Positions 44,204-54,012 are shown, counted from the first letter of the stretch. The stretch: 55,452 bases of DNA from an uncultured Lachnospiraceae bacterium (GCA_910584695.1 CAJUBR010000007.1:7189-62640), one strand, 5' to 3'. Numbers and translations: made by a program. Notes: generated by a model not told the origin, from the letters alone.

Positions 44204-44626
44204 ATGGCGATGCTAATTTATGATGAAGTAGAGTTATTTCTGGTTTGTTTTGGCTTAGGAATGCTGCTGGCATTTATTTATGATCTGGTACGTATTTTCA
44301 GGATGCTTTTTCGGCATAGGGACTGGCTAGTGGATGTGGAAGATTTGATGTTCTGGCTGTTTACTGCATGGCTGGTTTTTCGAACCCTGTTTATTTATAA
44401 TCGTGGAGCACTGCGTGGATATGCCTTTCTTGGAATGTTTTTAGGTGTTCTTCTTTATGCCCTGACATTAAGCAGAATTTTGTTAAAAGTGGTAACAAAG
44501 CTGGTTCCCTATTGGAACAAAGCCGGGGATTTTATCAGGAAGCCGTTTGTACTTTTCTCGCGTTTTTTGAGAAAAAGATTGAAAAATATAATCACACAAG
44601 TTAAAATGGCAGTAAAGGGAAGATGA
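44204..44626 (+). CDS. yabQ: Spore cortex protein YabQ
   Basis: 140 residues with four hydrophobic segments (about 10-30, 45-62, 70-85, 85-100) and a basic tail (KRLKNIITQVKMAVKGR). YabQ is a mother-cell membrane protein needed for cortex synthesis. YDLVRIFRMLFRH and VDVEDLMFWLFTAW are family features. The start may be 44204 or 44210. It lies between yabP and divIC as in Bacillus. Confidence 0.9.
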   Translation: MAMLIYDEVELFLVCFGLGMLLAFIYDLVRIFRMLFRHRDWLVDVEDLMFWLFTAWLVFRTLFIYNRGALRGYAFLGMFLGVLLYALTLSRILLKVVTKLVPYWNKAGDFIRKPFVLFSRFLRKRLKNIITQVKMAVKGR

Positions 44627-44671
44627 CAGAGGACAGTTCTTAAAATACATATTCAGAAACAGGTGAAAAAG

Positions 44672-44974
44672 TTGAGTAGGAAAAGAAGAAAAAGAAAAAA
44701 GAATAGTAAAGGTCTTTCGATTGTTATCTTTACAGTAATTGTGGTTTGTTTATGTGTTGGAGTGCGTACAGCTTCATTAAAAAAACAGAATCAGGAGCTT
44801 GCTCTAAAACAGGAAAGTCTGGAGAAACAGATGAAAAGTGAGGAGAAACGAACAAAAGAACTGGAAGAACTGGAAAAATATATGAAGACGAAGAAATATA
44901 TTGAAGAAGTGGCAAAGGAACGGTTAGGTCTTGTTTATCCGGATGAAATATTGATTGAACCGGAAAATCAATAA
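44672..44974 (+). CDS. divIC: Septum-formation initiator, DivIC/FtsB-like
   Basis: About 100 residues. A basic cytoplasmic N-terminus (SRKRRKRKKNSKG), one membrane helix (LSIVIFTVIVVCLCVGV) and an outside coiled coil (about 40-80: KKQNQELALKQESLEKQMK) ending with the DivIC feature YIEEVAKERLGLVYPDE. It acts in the divisome with DivIB/FtsL. No ATG is available; TTG at 44672 has aggtga at five bases, while GTG at 44663 is three codons earlier with no site, so I chose 44672. Confidence 0.88.
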   Translation: MSRKRRKRKKNSKGLSIVIFTVIVVCLCVGVRTASLKKQNQELALKQESLEKQMKSEEKRTKELEELEKYMKTKKYIEEVAKERLGLVYPDEILIEPENQ

Positions 44975-44992
44975 CCCCGCAGCTTGCTGCGG
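44971..44992. repeat. Short palindromic element, copy C
   Basis: ataaccccgcagcttgctgc at 44971-44990, then gg, repeats the opening of the elements at 4720 and 12684. It keeps only one tight hairpin (ccgcag/ctgcgg), and its first bases include the divIC stop codon. It may serve as the divIC terminator, although no T-run follows. Confidence 0.6.
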
Positions 44993-45096
44993 AGATAAAT
45001 ATGTCGGAAGTTGCGGTTTTGAGTACCTTCATATGACAGAATCTGTGCATATATTTTTATATAATTCATTCCACTTTGTAATGGGAGGGATGTGTT

Positions 45097-47199
45097 ATGC
45101 AATATAAAGTAGAGCGGATAGGGATACATGTCCTGGCGTTTTTGGTGGCAAGATGCCAGTTGCTTGGAATGTATCCTTTTGTTGTACCATTTTTTATGGC
45201 AGCTTATTTGCAGGAAAGGAGCTCCATTAGTCTGTTTGTAGCACTTATGTTTGGTATCTGCAGCCTGTTAGACGGAGTATCGGTGATAAAATATGGATTA
45301 GTTTTATTATTTCTGTTGGTAATGCTTGGAAAGACGGACAGAAAAAGGATTTTTTCCAACAATTATCAGATTGCATTGGCTTCCGGGATGGTTTTATGGG
45401 CAGTTGCCATGCCCTACCAGTATCTGGTCACAGGAAAAGATATCAGCCTTTTATATGCACTGTTGGAAGGAACCATTACGGTGTGCTTTGTGCTGGTATT
45501 TGAACAGGGAATGACGGCACTGCGTGTGGGAACGGACAGGATGTTTGCAAGAAACGAACGTTTTGTGGGAGTATTTGCCCTTTTGGTGGTAGCAATGTTT
45601 GGATGTCCGGCGATTATTCGGCCGGTTAATGTTTTATTTTTGTTTTGCGGGTATCTTTTGCTTTATAATACATACCGGTTTGACAGCAGCGTAGGGATTG
45701 CAACGGGTAGTATAACAGGACTTGTGCTGGCTTTTCAAATGGGAGAGGTGTCTTATCTGGCAGTTATGATTTTGCTATCCGGTATTATTGTGATTTTAAG
45801 GGAAATCGGAAAGGCGGGAGTGTTGCTCTCTTTTCTGGCAGGCATTGTTCTTCTTGGATTTTTATATGAGAATAGTCTGCTTTTGCCAGAAATGTTAAGC
45901 AGTACTTTGATCGTGGCACTGGCATTTTTTGCAACACCTGTGAAATGGATGAAACGGGTCTCACAAGTAAAGGACGGCATAACCAGACGTTCACAGGACA
46001 TTCTGGTTCAAGAAGCAACAAGAAACAGGATCCGTAATTTTGGACAGGCATTCTTAGCCATGGAAAAAATGTTGTCACTTCATGAAGAAGAGAGAGAGGA
46101 TTCCATACCAAACGGGTTGAGTAACATTTATTTGAGTGGAGACGGGCTCTCGCTTTTGAATGCAGTGGAATCTCAAAGTAACCGCCTGTCAGAAATGCGG
46201 CGGAATTTCATCAGACAGCTTGGCCAGATCGGAGAGATCATTACGGGCTTTCAGGGAGAATTATTTGAGCAGTCGGCAAAGGTGGACTATTTTGAAAACC
46301 GACTCACGGAAAGGCTGGGAAGGATTGGGGTAGTGGTTTTGAAGGCGGTGCCGGTAAAGAGAAAAAATGACAGGATAGAAGTCTATGTGAGCTGCTATAT
46401 GTATAGGGAAAATGTTGTGAACGGTAAAATGTTGTCAGAAAAGATAAGTCAGATAATAGGAAAGCATATGACATGTGTAGATAGAAATGAAGATGTTGTA
46501 GGACAGACAGAGAGTACATTTTATTTTGTAGAGGAAGGAAAGTTTATGCTTACCACAGGTGTGATGAGGAAAAACCGTGAAGGGGAAGCTCTTTGTGGAG
46601 ATAATTTTTCGGTTACCAAGTTAGATACGCAAAAAGCGGTTTTAATGTTATCTGACGGAATGGGAAGTGGTGAAAATGCTTATGTAAAAAGTGGACAGGT
46701 TGTGGATTTGCTGGAGCAGCTTCTTTCGGCAGGATTTTGCAGGGAGCTTGCCATAGAGCTTTTGAATTCGTTTATCAGTTTTCTGGCAGACGGAAATGTG
46801 AGTTCTACACTGGATCTTACCATGATTGATTTCTACACTGGAACTGCGGATTTTATTAAGCTTGGGGCCTCTACAACCTTCATTAAGAGAAAAGACGGTA
46901 AGGTGGAGTATATCCGTTCCACGTCTTTGCCGGTAGGGGTTTTAGAGCAGGTAGAATTTGACACCTGTGCCAGAAAGCTTTATCATGGGGATATGGTTGT
47001 CATGGTAAGTGACGGCGTGTTAGACGGGATTATTTTTGAAAACAAGGAAACTTATCTGGCGGATTTGATTGCAAAGATTGAAACGAATAATGTACAGGCA
47101 GTTGCCGAAATTATTATGGAAGATATACAGACCATGCAGCGTGGAAGCATGAGAGATGACAGCACTGTGCTTGTTGCAGGAATATGGGAGAGATACTGA
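45097..47199 (+). CDS. spoIIE: Stage II sporulation protein E (PP2C phosphatase)
   Basis: 700 residues. About ten membrane helices fill the first 290 residues. A regulatory linker (about 300-470) has coiled-coil stretches. A PP2C-type phosphatase domain (about 475-700) has GDNFSV, VLMLSDGMGSGENAY, DFIKLGASTTFIKR and DMVVMVSDGVLDGI with metal-binding Asp residues. In Bacillus it sits at the polar septum and dephosphorylates SpoIIAA to activate SigF in the forespore. It starts at ATG after gggaggga. tilS follows after eight bases, suggesting one operon. Confidence 0.95.
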   Translation: MQYKVERIGIHVLAFLVARCQLLGMYPFVVPFFMAAYLQERSSISLFVALMFGICSLLDGVSVIKYGLVLLFLLVMLGKTDRKRIFSNNYQIALASGMVLWAVAMPYQYLVTGKDISLLYALLEGTITVCFVLVFEQGMTALRVGTDRMFARNERFVGVFALLVVAMFGCPAIIRPVNVLFLFCGYLLLYNTYRFDSSVGIATGSITGLVLAFQMGEVSYLAVMILLSGIIVILREIGKAGVLLSFLAGIVLLGFLYENSLLLPEMLSSTLIVALAFFATPVKWMKRVSQVKDGITRRSQDILVQEATRNRIRNFGQAFLAMEKMLSLHEEEREDSIPNGLSNIYLSGDGLSLLNAVESQSNRLSEMRRNFIRQLGQIGEIITGFQGELFEQSAKVDYFENRLTERLGRIGVVVLKAVPVKRKNDRIEVYVSCYMYRENVVNGKMLSEKISQIIGKHMTCVDRNEDVVGQTESTFYFVEEGKFMLTTGVMRKNREGEALCGDNFSVTKLDTQKAVLMLSDGMGSGENAYVKSGQVVDLLEQLLSAGFCRELAIELLNSFISFLADGNVSSTLDLTMIDFYTGTADFIKLGASTTFIKRKDGKVEYIRSTSLPVGVLEQVEFDTCARKLYHGDMVVMVSDGVLDGIIFENKETYLADLIAKIETNNVQAVAEIIMEDIQTMQRGSMRDDSTVLVAGIWERY

Positions 47200-47207
47200 G
47201 GTGAAAA

Positions 47208-48677
47208 ATGCTTGAAAAGGTAAGAAGATACGTGGAATGTCATCATATGTTAGAAATGGGGGACCGGGTGGTTGCGGGGATATCCGGTGGGGCAGATTCT
47301 GTGTGCCTCTTCCTTTTATTACTGGAAATGAAAGAAGAATATGGACTTTCTTTGTTTGTGGTGCATGTCCATCATGGAATTCGAAAGGAAGCGGCAGATG
47401 GGGATGCAGAATATGTGCGAAGTCTCTGTCGGAAATATAGGATCCCTTTTTATCTGTTTAAGGAAGATATTCCCAAGCTTGCAAGAATTTATGGAATGGG
47501 GGAAGAAGAAACAGGACGGCAGTACCGTTATCATTGTTTTAATCAGGTTATGGAGCAGGTAGGAGCGGATAAAATCGCCACGGCCCATCATATGGGCGAT
47601 CAGGCGGAAACCGTATTGTTTCATTTGATTCGTGGAACTAATCTTTCCGGAATGATGGGGATCGCACCGGTAAACGGGAAGATGATCCGTCCGCTTTTGT
47701 CATGTCAGAAAAAAGAACTAGTAAACTGGCTGGTAAGTCAAAATGCTGTATGGAGGGAAGACGCTACCAATACGGATAATCATTATGCCAGAAATAAACT
47801 ACGCAATCAGGTGATTCCCACATTAGAGGAGATCAATGAACAGGCAGTTACACATATTGCAGAGTTTGCAGGATGTCTGACGGAATATGAGAAATTTTTT
47901 CAAAAAGCGGTACATCAATACATGGAACAGCATGTTACTTTTAAAAAGGTTCCTTCCGAGTATGACAAAAAAGAGATACGGGATTGCGAGACGAGTGGAA
48001 GGCTTTTAAGAGAACAAGAAAGAGTACTGTCGGAATCCGTTATTTATGAAATGATCGTCTTTGTCTGTGGCAAAAAGAAAGATATATCAAGAGAACATAT
48101 AAAGGCAGTGTATGGATTGCTTTATAAACAAAGTGGGAAAAAAATAGTGCTGCCCTATCAGACAGAGGCAGAGATTTCGTATGAAAAACTGATAATTCGG
48201 AAAAGCTTTGAAAGGAAAGATGTGTCAGTCTGGAATCAGACAATTTCTGTGAAAGAGTTGATGGAGAAAGAAAGAGCAGCTCATATATCGCTGCCAGATG
48301 GGGGAAACCTCACCGTGCAGGTTCTTTCTATTACGGATATGAAGGAGGAAAAGAGGGATAAACGGTTAAAGAATATCTTAAATTCTAAAAATGACTATAC
48401 GAAATTATTTGATTGTGATACAATAAAAGATACGTTGTATGTCCGTATGCCCGAGCAGGAGGATTATTTTATTATGAATGAAAAGGGAAACAGAAAGAAG
48501 CTGTCTCGTTATTTTATAGATAATAAAATACCTCAACAAGCACGGAAACACAAAATTGTGATAGCAGATGGTCATGAAATCTTATGGATCATTGGCGGGC
48601 GTAGATGTGAAACTTATAAGATAAACAATAATACAAAACATGTTTTATTACTGATGTATGAAGGAGAAAAGGGATGA
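47208..48677 (+). CDS. tilS: tRNA(Ile)-lysidine synthetase
   Basis: Modifies C34 of tRNA-Ile(CAU) to lysidine, which switches its decoding to AUA; essential. 489 residues. The PP-loop AGISGGADSVCLFL lies near residue 22-35; other N-terminal motifs are VVHVHHGIR, ATAHHMGDQAETVLFHLIRGT and NYARNKLRNQVIP-like DNHYARNKLRNQVIPTLEE. The C-terminal TilS domain ends near 489 (YFIDNKIPQQARKHKIVI). The Hpt gene starts with ATG overlapping the stop by four bases, implying coupled translation. The ATG at 47208 follows gaggtgaaa. Confidence 0.95.
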   Translation: MLEKVRRYVECHHMLEMGDRVVAGISGGADSVCLFLLLLEMKEEYGLSLFVVHVHHGIRKEAADGDAEYVRSLCRKYRIPFYLFKEDIPKLARIYGMGEEETGRQYRYHCFNQVMEQVGADKIATAHHMGDQAETVLFHLIRGTNLSGMMGIAPVNGKMIRPLLSCQKKELVNWLVSQNAVWREDATNTDNHYARNKLRNQVIPTLEEINEQAVTHIAEFAGCLTEYEKFFQKAVHQYMEQHVTFKKVPSEYDKKEIRDCETSGRLLREQERVLSESVIYEMIVFVCGKKKDISREHIKAVYGLLYKQSGKKIVLPYQTEAEISYEKLIIRKSFERKDVSVWNQTISVKELMEKERAAHISLPDGGNLTVQVLSITDMKEEKRDKRLKNILNSKNDYTKLFDCDTIKDTLYVRMPEQEDYFIMNEKGNRKKLSRYFIDNKIPQQARKHKIVIADGHEILWIIGGRRCETYKINNNTKHVLLLMYEGEKG

Positions 48678-49198
48678 AGAATCATATCGAAGTAATGATT
48701 TCAGAGGAAAAGGTGGAGCAAAGAGTTTGTGAACTGGCAAATCAGATTAATGAAGATTATGTTGGAAGGGAACTTCATCTGATTATTATACTGAAAGGAA
48801 GCGTTTTCTTTGCCTGTGAGCTTGCAAAAAGACTTACTGTGCCAGTTACAATGGACTTTATGTCGGCATCTTCCTATGGAAACGGAATGGTTTCGGCAGG
48901 GAAGATTACCGTTCGGAAGGAACTGGATGAAGACATTGCAGGGAAAGAGGTATTAATTGTGGAGGATATAGTGGATTCCGGTAATACACTTTTTTATCTC
49001 AAAAAACTGTTGATGGCCCGGAGTCCTGAAAGCCTTAAGATTGTTACGCTGCTGGATAAACCGACCTGTAGAACGACGGAGATTAAAATTGATTATTGCG
49101 GGTTTGAAATTCCGGACAAATTTGTTGTGGGATATGGACTGGATTATGCACAGCATTATCGTAACCTCCCATATATTGGTGTAGTAATACAGGATTAA
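48674..49198 (+). CDS. hpt: Hypoxanthine phosphoribosyltransferase
   Basis: Salvages hypoxanthine/guanine to IMP/GMP using PRPP. 174 residues. The PRPP-binding motif is VLIVEDIVDSGNTLFYLKKL (about 94-113), with catalytic-loop residues MSASSYGNGMVS (about 56-67) and KFVVGYGLDYAQHYRNLPYI near the end. It overlaps tilS by four bases and sits upstream of ftsH, the standard tilS-hpt-ftsH order. Confidence 0.96.
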   Translation: MKNHIEVMISEEKVEQRVCELANQINEDYVGRELHLIIILKGSVFFACELAKRLTVPVTMDFMSASSYGNGMVSAGKITVRKELDEDIAGKEVLIVEDIVDSGNTLFYLKKLLMARSPESLKIVTLLDKPTCRTTEIKIDYCGFEIPDKFVVGYGLDYAQHYRNLPYIGVVIQD

Positions 49199-49217
49199 AT
49201 ATAAAAAGGAGCATAAT

Positions 49218-51080
49218 ATGAGTAAGAACTTGAAAAGAAATCTGATTTCCTATCTGATTTTGTTTGCACTGATTGTAGGAGTGCTATACCTGATTCAGGG
49301 AGGCAGTCAAAACGTAAATATGGAATATACGGAAGTGGAGTTTTCGAAAGACATGGAAAAGGGCAATGTGAAAAGTGTCCACATCCAGCAAAATGCAGAG
49401 GTTCCTACCGGTACCGTGGAACTGACAATGAAAAACAAATCGATTATACGGTTTTATGTTACTGATGTAAATGATTTTCAGGATTTGTACAACCGACTTG
49501 TAGAAGATAATAATCTAAAAGTAAATTTTGAAATGACTGATGTGGTACGACCGAGCCTTTTGGAAAAAATGCTGCCGTATCTGGTTGGTCTGGTGGTGCT
49601 GATTGTCGTTGTAATGTTGTTTGCTGGAATGCAGAGTGCAAACAGCGGTGGCGGGACAATGGTAAATTTTGGGAAGAGCAGAGCCAAAATGACCTCAGAA
49701 GGTGATAACAAGATTACCTTTAATGAAGTTGCAGGATTGCAGGAAGAAAAAGAGGATTTGGAGGAAGTTGTGGACTTTTTGAAAAATCCAAGCAAGTACG
49801 TGGAACTGGGGGCAAGAATACCGAAGGGAATCTTACTGGTAGGACCTCCGGGAACCGGTAAAACATTGCTGGCAAAGGCAGTAGCAGGAGAGGCACATGT
49901 TCCGTTTTTTACTATTTCCGGTTCTGATTTTGTCGAGATGTTTGTCGGTGTGGGTGCGTCCCGTGTAAGGGATCTTTTTGCTGATGCGAAAAGAAATGCA
50001 CCATGTATTGTTTTTATTGATGAGATTGATGCGGTAGCACGAAGAAGAGGCTCCGGTCTGGGTGGCGGACACGATGAAAGGGAACAGACCTTAAACCAGA
50101 TGTTAGTAGAGATGGATGGTTTTTCGGTAAACGAAGGAATTATCGTTATGGCGGCGACAAACCGTGTAGACATTTTAGATCCTGCTATTCTTCGTCCGGG
50201 ACGTTTTGACCGTAAGATATCGGTGGGGAAACCGGATGTGAAAGGAAGAGAAGATATCCTTAAAATTCATACAAAGAATAAACCGTTAAGTGAGGATATT
50301 AATTTAAAGGAGATTGCAAGAACAACAGCGGGGTTTGCAGGAGCCGATCTTGAAAATCTGATGAACGAATCGGCTATTAATGCGGCAAAAGACAGCCGCA
50401 AGTATATTATAAAAGAAGACGTGGATAAGGCATTTATCAAGGTTGGTATCGGAACAGAACGAAAATCCAGAGTTGTTCCGGAATCGGAACGTAGAATCAC
50501 AGCTTATCATGAATCCGGTCATGCTATTTTGTTTCATCTGTTAGAGGGAGTGGGACCGGTCTATACCGTATCCATTATTCCGACGGGACAGGGAGCAGCA
50601 GGTTATACAATGCCCCTGCCTGAAAATGATAATGTATTTAATACAAAAGGGAAAATTTTACAGGATATCAAAGTAAGCCTTGGAGGGCGAATTGCAGAAG
50701 AAATGATTATGGATGATATTACCACGGGAGCATCACAGGATATTAAGCAGGCAACAGCGGCTGCAAGAGCTATGGTGGTAAAATATGGTATGTCAGAGGA
50801 ATTGGGTCTGATTAATTATGAGACGGATAATGAAGAGGAGACTTTTGTCGGTCGTGATATCGGACATCAAAGAATGTTAGGAGAACAGACTGCTGCGGCC
50901 ATTGATAAAGAGGTTAAGCGGATTATTGACGAATGTTATGCACAGGCAAGAGCGATTTTAGAGGCAAATGTCAGCGTACTTCATAAGTGTGCGGAACGAT
51001 TACTGGAAAAGGAAAGAATCGACAGGGAAGAGTTTGAATCGTTGTTTGAAAGCAGTAATCTGCCGCCACTATCCATTTAA
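49218..51080 (+). CDS. ftsH: ATP-dependent zinc metalloprotease FtsH
   Basis: Membrane-anchored AAA+ protease. 620 residues. Two membrane helices (about 10-28 and 113-135) with an outside loop between. The AAA domain (about 165-400) has Walker A GPPGTGKT (about 208), Walker B IVFIDEIDAV, and the second region of homology ATNRVDILDPAILRPGRFDR. The zinc protease has HESGHA (about 430) with a later Asp. It is hexameric and degrades membrane and short-lived proteins. It starts at ATG after aaaggagc, 19 bases past hpt. The 365 bases after it hold a weak agtgcat/atgcact hairpin (51096-51119), a ccccccc tract and the terminator at 51339. Confidence 0.97.
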   Translation: MSKNLKRNLISYLILFALIVGVLYLIQGGSQNVNMEYTEVEFSKDMEKGNVKSVHIQQNAEVPTGTVELTMKNKSIIRFYVTDVNDFQDLYNRLVEDNNLKVNFEMTDVVRPSLLEKMLPYLVGLVVLIVVVMLFAGMQSANSGGGTMVNFGKSRAKMTSEGDNKITFNEVAGLQEEKEDLEEVVDFLKNPSKYVELGARIPKGILLVGPPGTGKTLLAKAVAGEAHVPFFTISGSDFVEMFVGVGASRVRDLFADAKRNAPCIVFIDEIDAVARRRGSGLGGGHDEREQTLNQMLVEMDGFSVNEGIIVMAATNRVDILDPAILRPGRFDRKISVGKPDVKGREDILKIHTKNKPLSEDINLKEIARTTAGFAGADLENLMNESAINAAKDSRKYIIKEDVDKAFIKVGIGTERKSRVVPESERRITAYHESGHAILFHLLEGVGPVYTVSIIPTGQGAAGYTMPLPENDNVFNTKGKILQDIKVSLGGRIAEEMIMDDITTGASQDIKQATAAARAMVVKYGMSEELGLINYETDNEEETFVGRDIGHQRMLGEQTAAAIDKEVKRIIDECYAQARAILEANVSVLHKCAERLLEKERIDREEFESLFESSNLPPLSI

Positions 51081-51338
51081 AATTTGAATGATTGGAGTGC
51101 ATATTGTGAAAGATGCACTTGAAAGAAACAGAATTTAGACAAAATACACAAAAAAGAGTTTTTTTGAGGAAACTGTCAAAAGGAGATTTGACTAAATGCA
51201 CAAAAGAATAGTAAAAATAAAAAATTGTTTGTGAACACTTTTTAGTCATTATCTGTATAATAATACTTGTAACCCCCCCAATACATTATATAGTTTTTTT
51301 GCTACACCCCATAAGTAACAAAAAAATACCTTCTCCAG

Positions 51339-51371
51339 AAAAGGACAGTCGATCGGTTGGCTGTCCTTTTT
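51339..51371 (+). terminator. Terminator upstream of the GH13 gene
   Basis: aaaaggacag (51339-51348) pairs with ctgtcctttt (51361-51370), then T. It probably ends the ftsH operon. Confidence 0.8.
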
Positions 51372-51445
51372 GCTATTATTTTTTCATTGATATATTTTGT
51401 GGTTTGAGTTAGAATTAAAAGACAGAGTGGAGATGGAGGTTGAAT

Positions 51446-53554
51446 ATGAATTTCTCATTTAAAAATTATACACAGGCACAGAAGGTACAAAACTATGTGT
51501 TTCATAATAAACCCGCACTTCGCATAGATGCTTTATTTAGTGATGGGACAAAGGAATATCGTATACCGGCAGAGCCTATGCCGGGAGATGAGGTAGTTTT
51601 GAAGTTTAGGACGGCACTGGCAAATGTGGATTATGTGTATGTGATCTGTGCAGGGGAACGTTTGAAAATGAGATGGGAAGAGTCAGATGCCTCTTTTGAT
51701 TATTTTTCTGTAAAACTTCCGCCAATCGGAGAGGAAAAGATTGAATATTATTTTGAAATTGTTTCCGGAAATGCAGTCTGCTATTTCAACAAAATTGGAG
51801 TAGAGTATGAAAACAATCCGGATTATAACTTTAACATCATGCCAGGATTTAAAACACCGGATTGGGCAAAAGGTGCGGTATTTTATCAGATTTTTGTGGA
51901 CCGGTTTTGCAACGGGGACCCGGGTAATGATGTATTAGATAATGAATATTTTTATATTGGAGAGGGTTCAAAGCAGATTAAAGAATGGAACAAATATCCG
52001 GATGCCATGGATGTAAGATGTTTTTATGGCGGAGATTTACAGGGTATTATGAATAAACTGGATTATCTGCAGGATCTGGGGATTGAAGTGATTTACCTGA
52101 ATCCGATTTTTGTTTCTCCGTCTAATCACAAATACGATATCCAGGATTATGATTATGTGGACCCTCATTTTGGCTGTATTGTAATGGATGATGGAGAATG
52201 TTTACAAAATGGAGATAATCTAAATAAAAATTCCAGCAGATATATTAATCGTGTTACGAATAAAGAAAATTTGGAAGCAAGTAATGAATTGTTCCGAAAA
52301 CTGGTGGAAGAGATTCACCGTCGCGGAATGAAGATTATTTTAGATGGGGTATTCAATCATTGTGGTTCTTTTAATAAATGGCTGGATAAAGAATTAATCT
52401 ACGAGAATCAGGAAGGGTATGAAAAGGGTGCCTATCCGGCATGGGATAGTCCGTACCGGAACTTCTTTAAGTTTTATGATGAGAATGCATGGCCTTATAA
52501 TGGAAGCTATGACGGATGGTGGGGACATGATACACTGCCAAAGCTTAATTATGAAGGTTCGGAAGAACTTTATCAGTATATATTGCGGGTTGCAAAAAAA
52601 TGGGTGGCACCTCCGTATAATGTGGATGGCTGGAGGCTGGATGTCGCAGCAGATTTGGGACATTCGGAAGACTTTAATCACAAATTCTGGAGGGAGTTCA
52701 GAAGAGTGGTAAAAGAGGCAAATCCCGAAGCGATTATATTGGCAGAGCATTATGGAGATCCGTATAGCTGGATGCAGGGGGATCAGTGGGATACGGTCAT
52801 GAATTATGACGCATTTATGGAACCTCTTACCTGGTTTTTGACTGGTGTGGAAAAACATTCAGATGAATTCCGTGGGGATTTACTGGGAAATCCGGATGCA
52901 TTTATCGGTTCCATGCGGCATTATATGAGCCGTTTTCAGCAGCAATCGTTAGAGGTATCCATGAATGAGCTTTCCAACCATGACCACTCCAGGTTTTTGA
53001 CCCGTACAAACCGCCGTGTTGGACGTACTCATACATTAGGACCGGAAGCGGCAAATGAGAACGTCAATAAGGGTGTCCTTCGGGAAGCGGTGGTATTTCA
53101 GATGACATGGCCGGGAGCACCGACCATTTATTACGGTGACGAGGCCGGGCTTTGCGGTTGGACAGATCCGGATAACCGAAGAACATTTCCGTGGACGGAA
53201 GAAGACAGAGACTTAATTTTGTTTCATCGGGATATTATTCGTATCCATAAAGAAAATGAGGTTTTGAAAAGAGGCTCCGTTCTGTTTTTGTATGCGGAGC
53301 ATAAGCTGGTAGCATATGGAAGATTTAACCGCACGGACAAGATGGTGATGGTTTTGAATAATAATTACGAGGAAAAGGAACTTCATTTAAATGTAGACCG
53401 TCTGGGTATATGTAACGGAGATATGTTAAAACAGTTAATGCTGACAACAGAGGATTCTTATATTATGGAACCGAAAACATATGTAGTTGAGAATAATCAG
53501 GTATTTTTAACCCTGCCTAAGATTTCTGCAATTGTATTAAAGGCTGAATCGTAA
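51446..53554 (+). CDS. GH13 alpha-glucan hydrolase (neopullulanase/cyclomaltodextrinase-like)
   Basis: 702 residues. No signal peptide, so cytoplasmic. An N-terminal beta domain (about 1-125) resembles CBM34. The GH13 barrel is complete: DGVFNHCG (region I, about 299), GWRLDVAAD with the nucleophile Asp (region II, about 394), ILAEHYGD with the acid Glu (region III, about 431) and ELSNHDHSRF (region IV, about 508). A C-terminal beta domain follows from about 620. It probably degrades maltodextrins or cyclodextrins. ATG at 51446 follows ggaggttga; the TTG at 51440 is an alternative. The precise specificity is inferred from layout only. Confidence 0.9.
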   Translation: MNFSFKNYTQAQKVQNYVFHNKPALRIDALFSDGTKEYRIPAEPMPGDEVVLKFRTALANVDYVYVICAGERLKMRWEESDASFDYFSVKLPPIGEEKIEYYFEIVSGNAVCYFNKIGVEYENNPDYNFNIMPGFKTPDWAKGAVFYQIFVDRFCNGDPGNDVLDNEYFYIGEGSKQIKEWNKYPDAMDVRCFYGGDLQGIMNKLDYLQDLGIEVIYLNPIFVSPSNHKYDIQDYDYVDPHFGCIVMDDGECLQNGDNLNKNSSRYINRVTNKENLEASNELFRKLVEEIHRRGMKIILDGVFNHCGSFNKWLDKELIYENQEGYEKGAYPAWDSPYRNFFKFYDENAWPYNGSYDGWWGHDTLPKLNYEGSEELYQYILRVAKKWVAPPYNVDGWRLDVAADLGHSEDFNHKFWREFRRVVKEANPEAIILAEHYGDPYSWMQGDQWDTVMNYDAFMEPLTWFLTGVEKHSDEFRGDLLGNPDAFIGSMRHYMSRFQQQSLEVSMNELSNHDHSRFLTRTNRRVGRTHTLGPEAANENVNKGVLREAVVFQMTWPGAPTIYYGDEAGLCGWTDPDNRRTFPWTEEDRDLILFHRDIIRIHKENEVLKRGSVLFLYAEHKLVAYGRFNRTDKMVMVLNNNYEEKELHLNVDRLGICNGDMLKQLMLTTEDSYIMEPKTYVVENNQVFLTLPKISAIVLKAES

Positions 53555-53640
53555 CAGAGAAATGAACTGTTTATCAGTTAAAAATATCTTGCATTTTTAA
53601 TGTTGGTAAGTTATAATATGGAATTGTCAGTAAAAGACAT

Positions 53641-53722
53641 GGATGGATTCCCGAGTGGCCAAAGGGGACAGACTGTAAATCTGCTGCTTATAGCTTCGGT
53701 GGTTCGAATCCACCTCCATCCA
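53641..53722 (+). tRNA. tRNA-Tyr (GUA)
   Basis: Class II tRNA with an extra arm. Acceptor stem ggatgga/tccatcc, anticodon gta at 53675-53677 in an actgtaaat loop, T-arm ggttcgaatcc. CCA is not encoded. Confidence 0.96.
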
Positions 53723-53807
53723 TTTTAACACTGGGTGATGGTTAGTTGTAAGACGGAGCCTGAAACTGAAACCGTAAGCTTGCGTAGAGTTAGGTGCAGT
53801 GTTAAAA
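53723..53807. other. Inverted repeats bracketing the spacer between two tRNA genes
   Basis: ttttaacactg (53723-53733) and cagtgttaaaa (53797-53807) are perfect 11-bp inverted arms, 63 bases apart, that fill the whole gap between tRNA-Tyr and tRNA-Leu. They would bring the two tRNA ends together in the primary transcript, possibly for processing. Confidence 0.7.
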
Positions 53808-53809
53808 AT

Positions 53810-53896
53810 GCCGGCGTGGCGGAACTGGCAGACGCACAGGACTTAAAATCCTGCGGGACTTATACTCCCGTACCGGTTCGATTCCGGTCGCCGGCA
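53810..53896 (+). tRNA. tRNA-Leu (UAA)
   Basis: Class II tRNA with a long variable arm. Acceptor stem gccggcg/cgccggc, anticodon taa at 53844-53846 in loop cttaaaa, T-arm ggttcgattcc. CCA is not encoded. Its 3' end is the left junction of the small island: the last 20 bases plus 6 more recur at 55194. Confidence 0.96.
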
Positions 53897-53902
53897 TTGA
53901 AT
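53877..53902. repeat. attL: 26-bp repeat at the tRNA-Leu 3' end
   Basis: The 26 bases starting ttcgattccggtcgcc are identical to 55194-55219. They begin in the T-loop and run six bases past the mature tRNA. This is typical of an integration site in a tRNA gene that keeps the tRNA intact. Confidence 0.88.
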
Positions 53903-54012
53903 GCTTAGTGAGTAGGAACGAAGTGAACTACGAATTTAGAAAGAAAGTCCACCTGAACACTTAGCGAGGTATTGTCGAGCCTTAGTGTGAATGGTGGCAT
54001 TGATATTTTTGT

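Noticed and set aside
49478..50173. 231-codon open frame on the - strand inside ftsH
   Set aside because: It is a reverse-strand shadow of ftsH; Ser/Pro/Thr-rich with no ribosome site.
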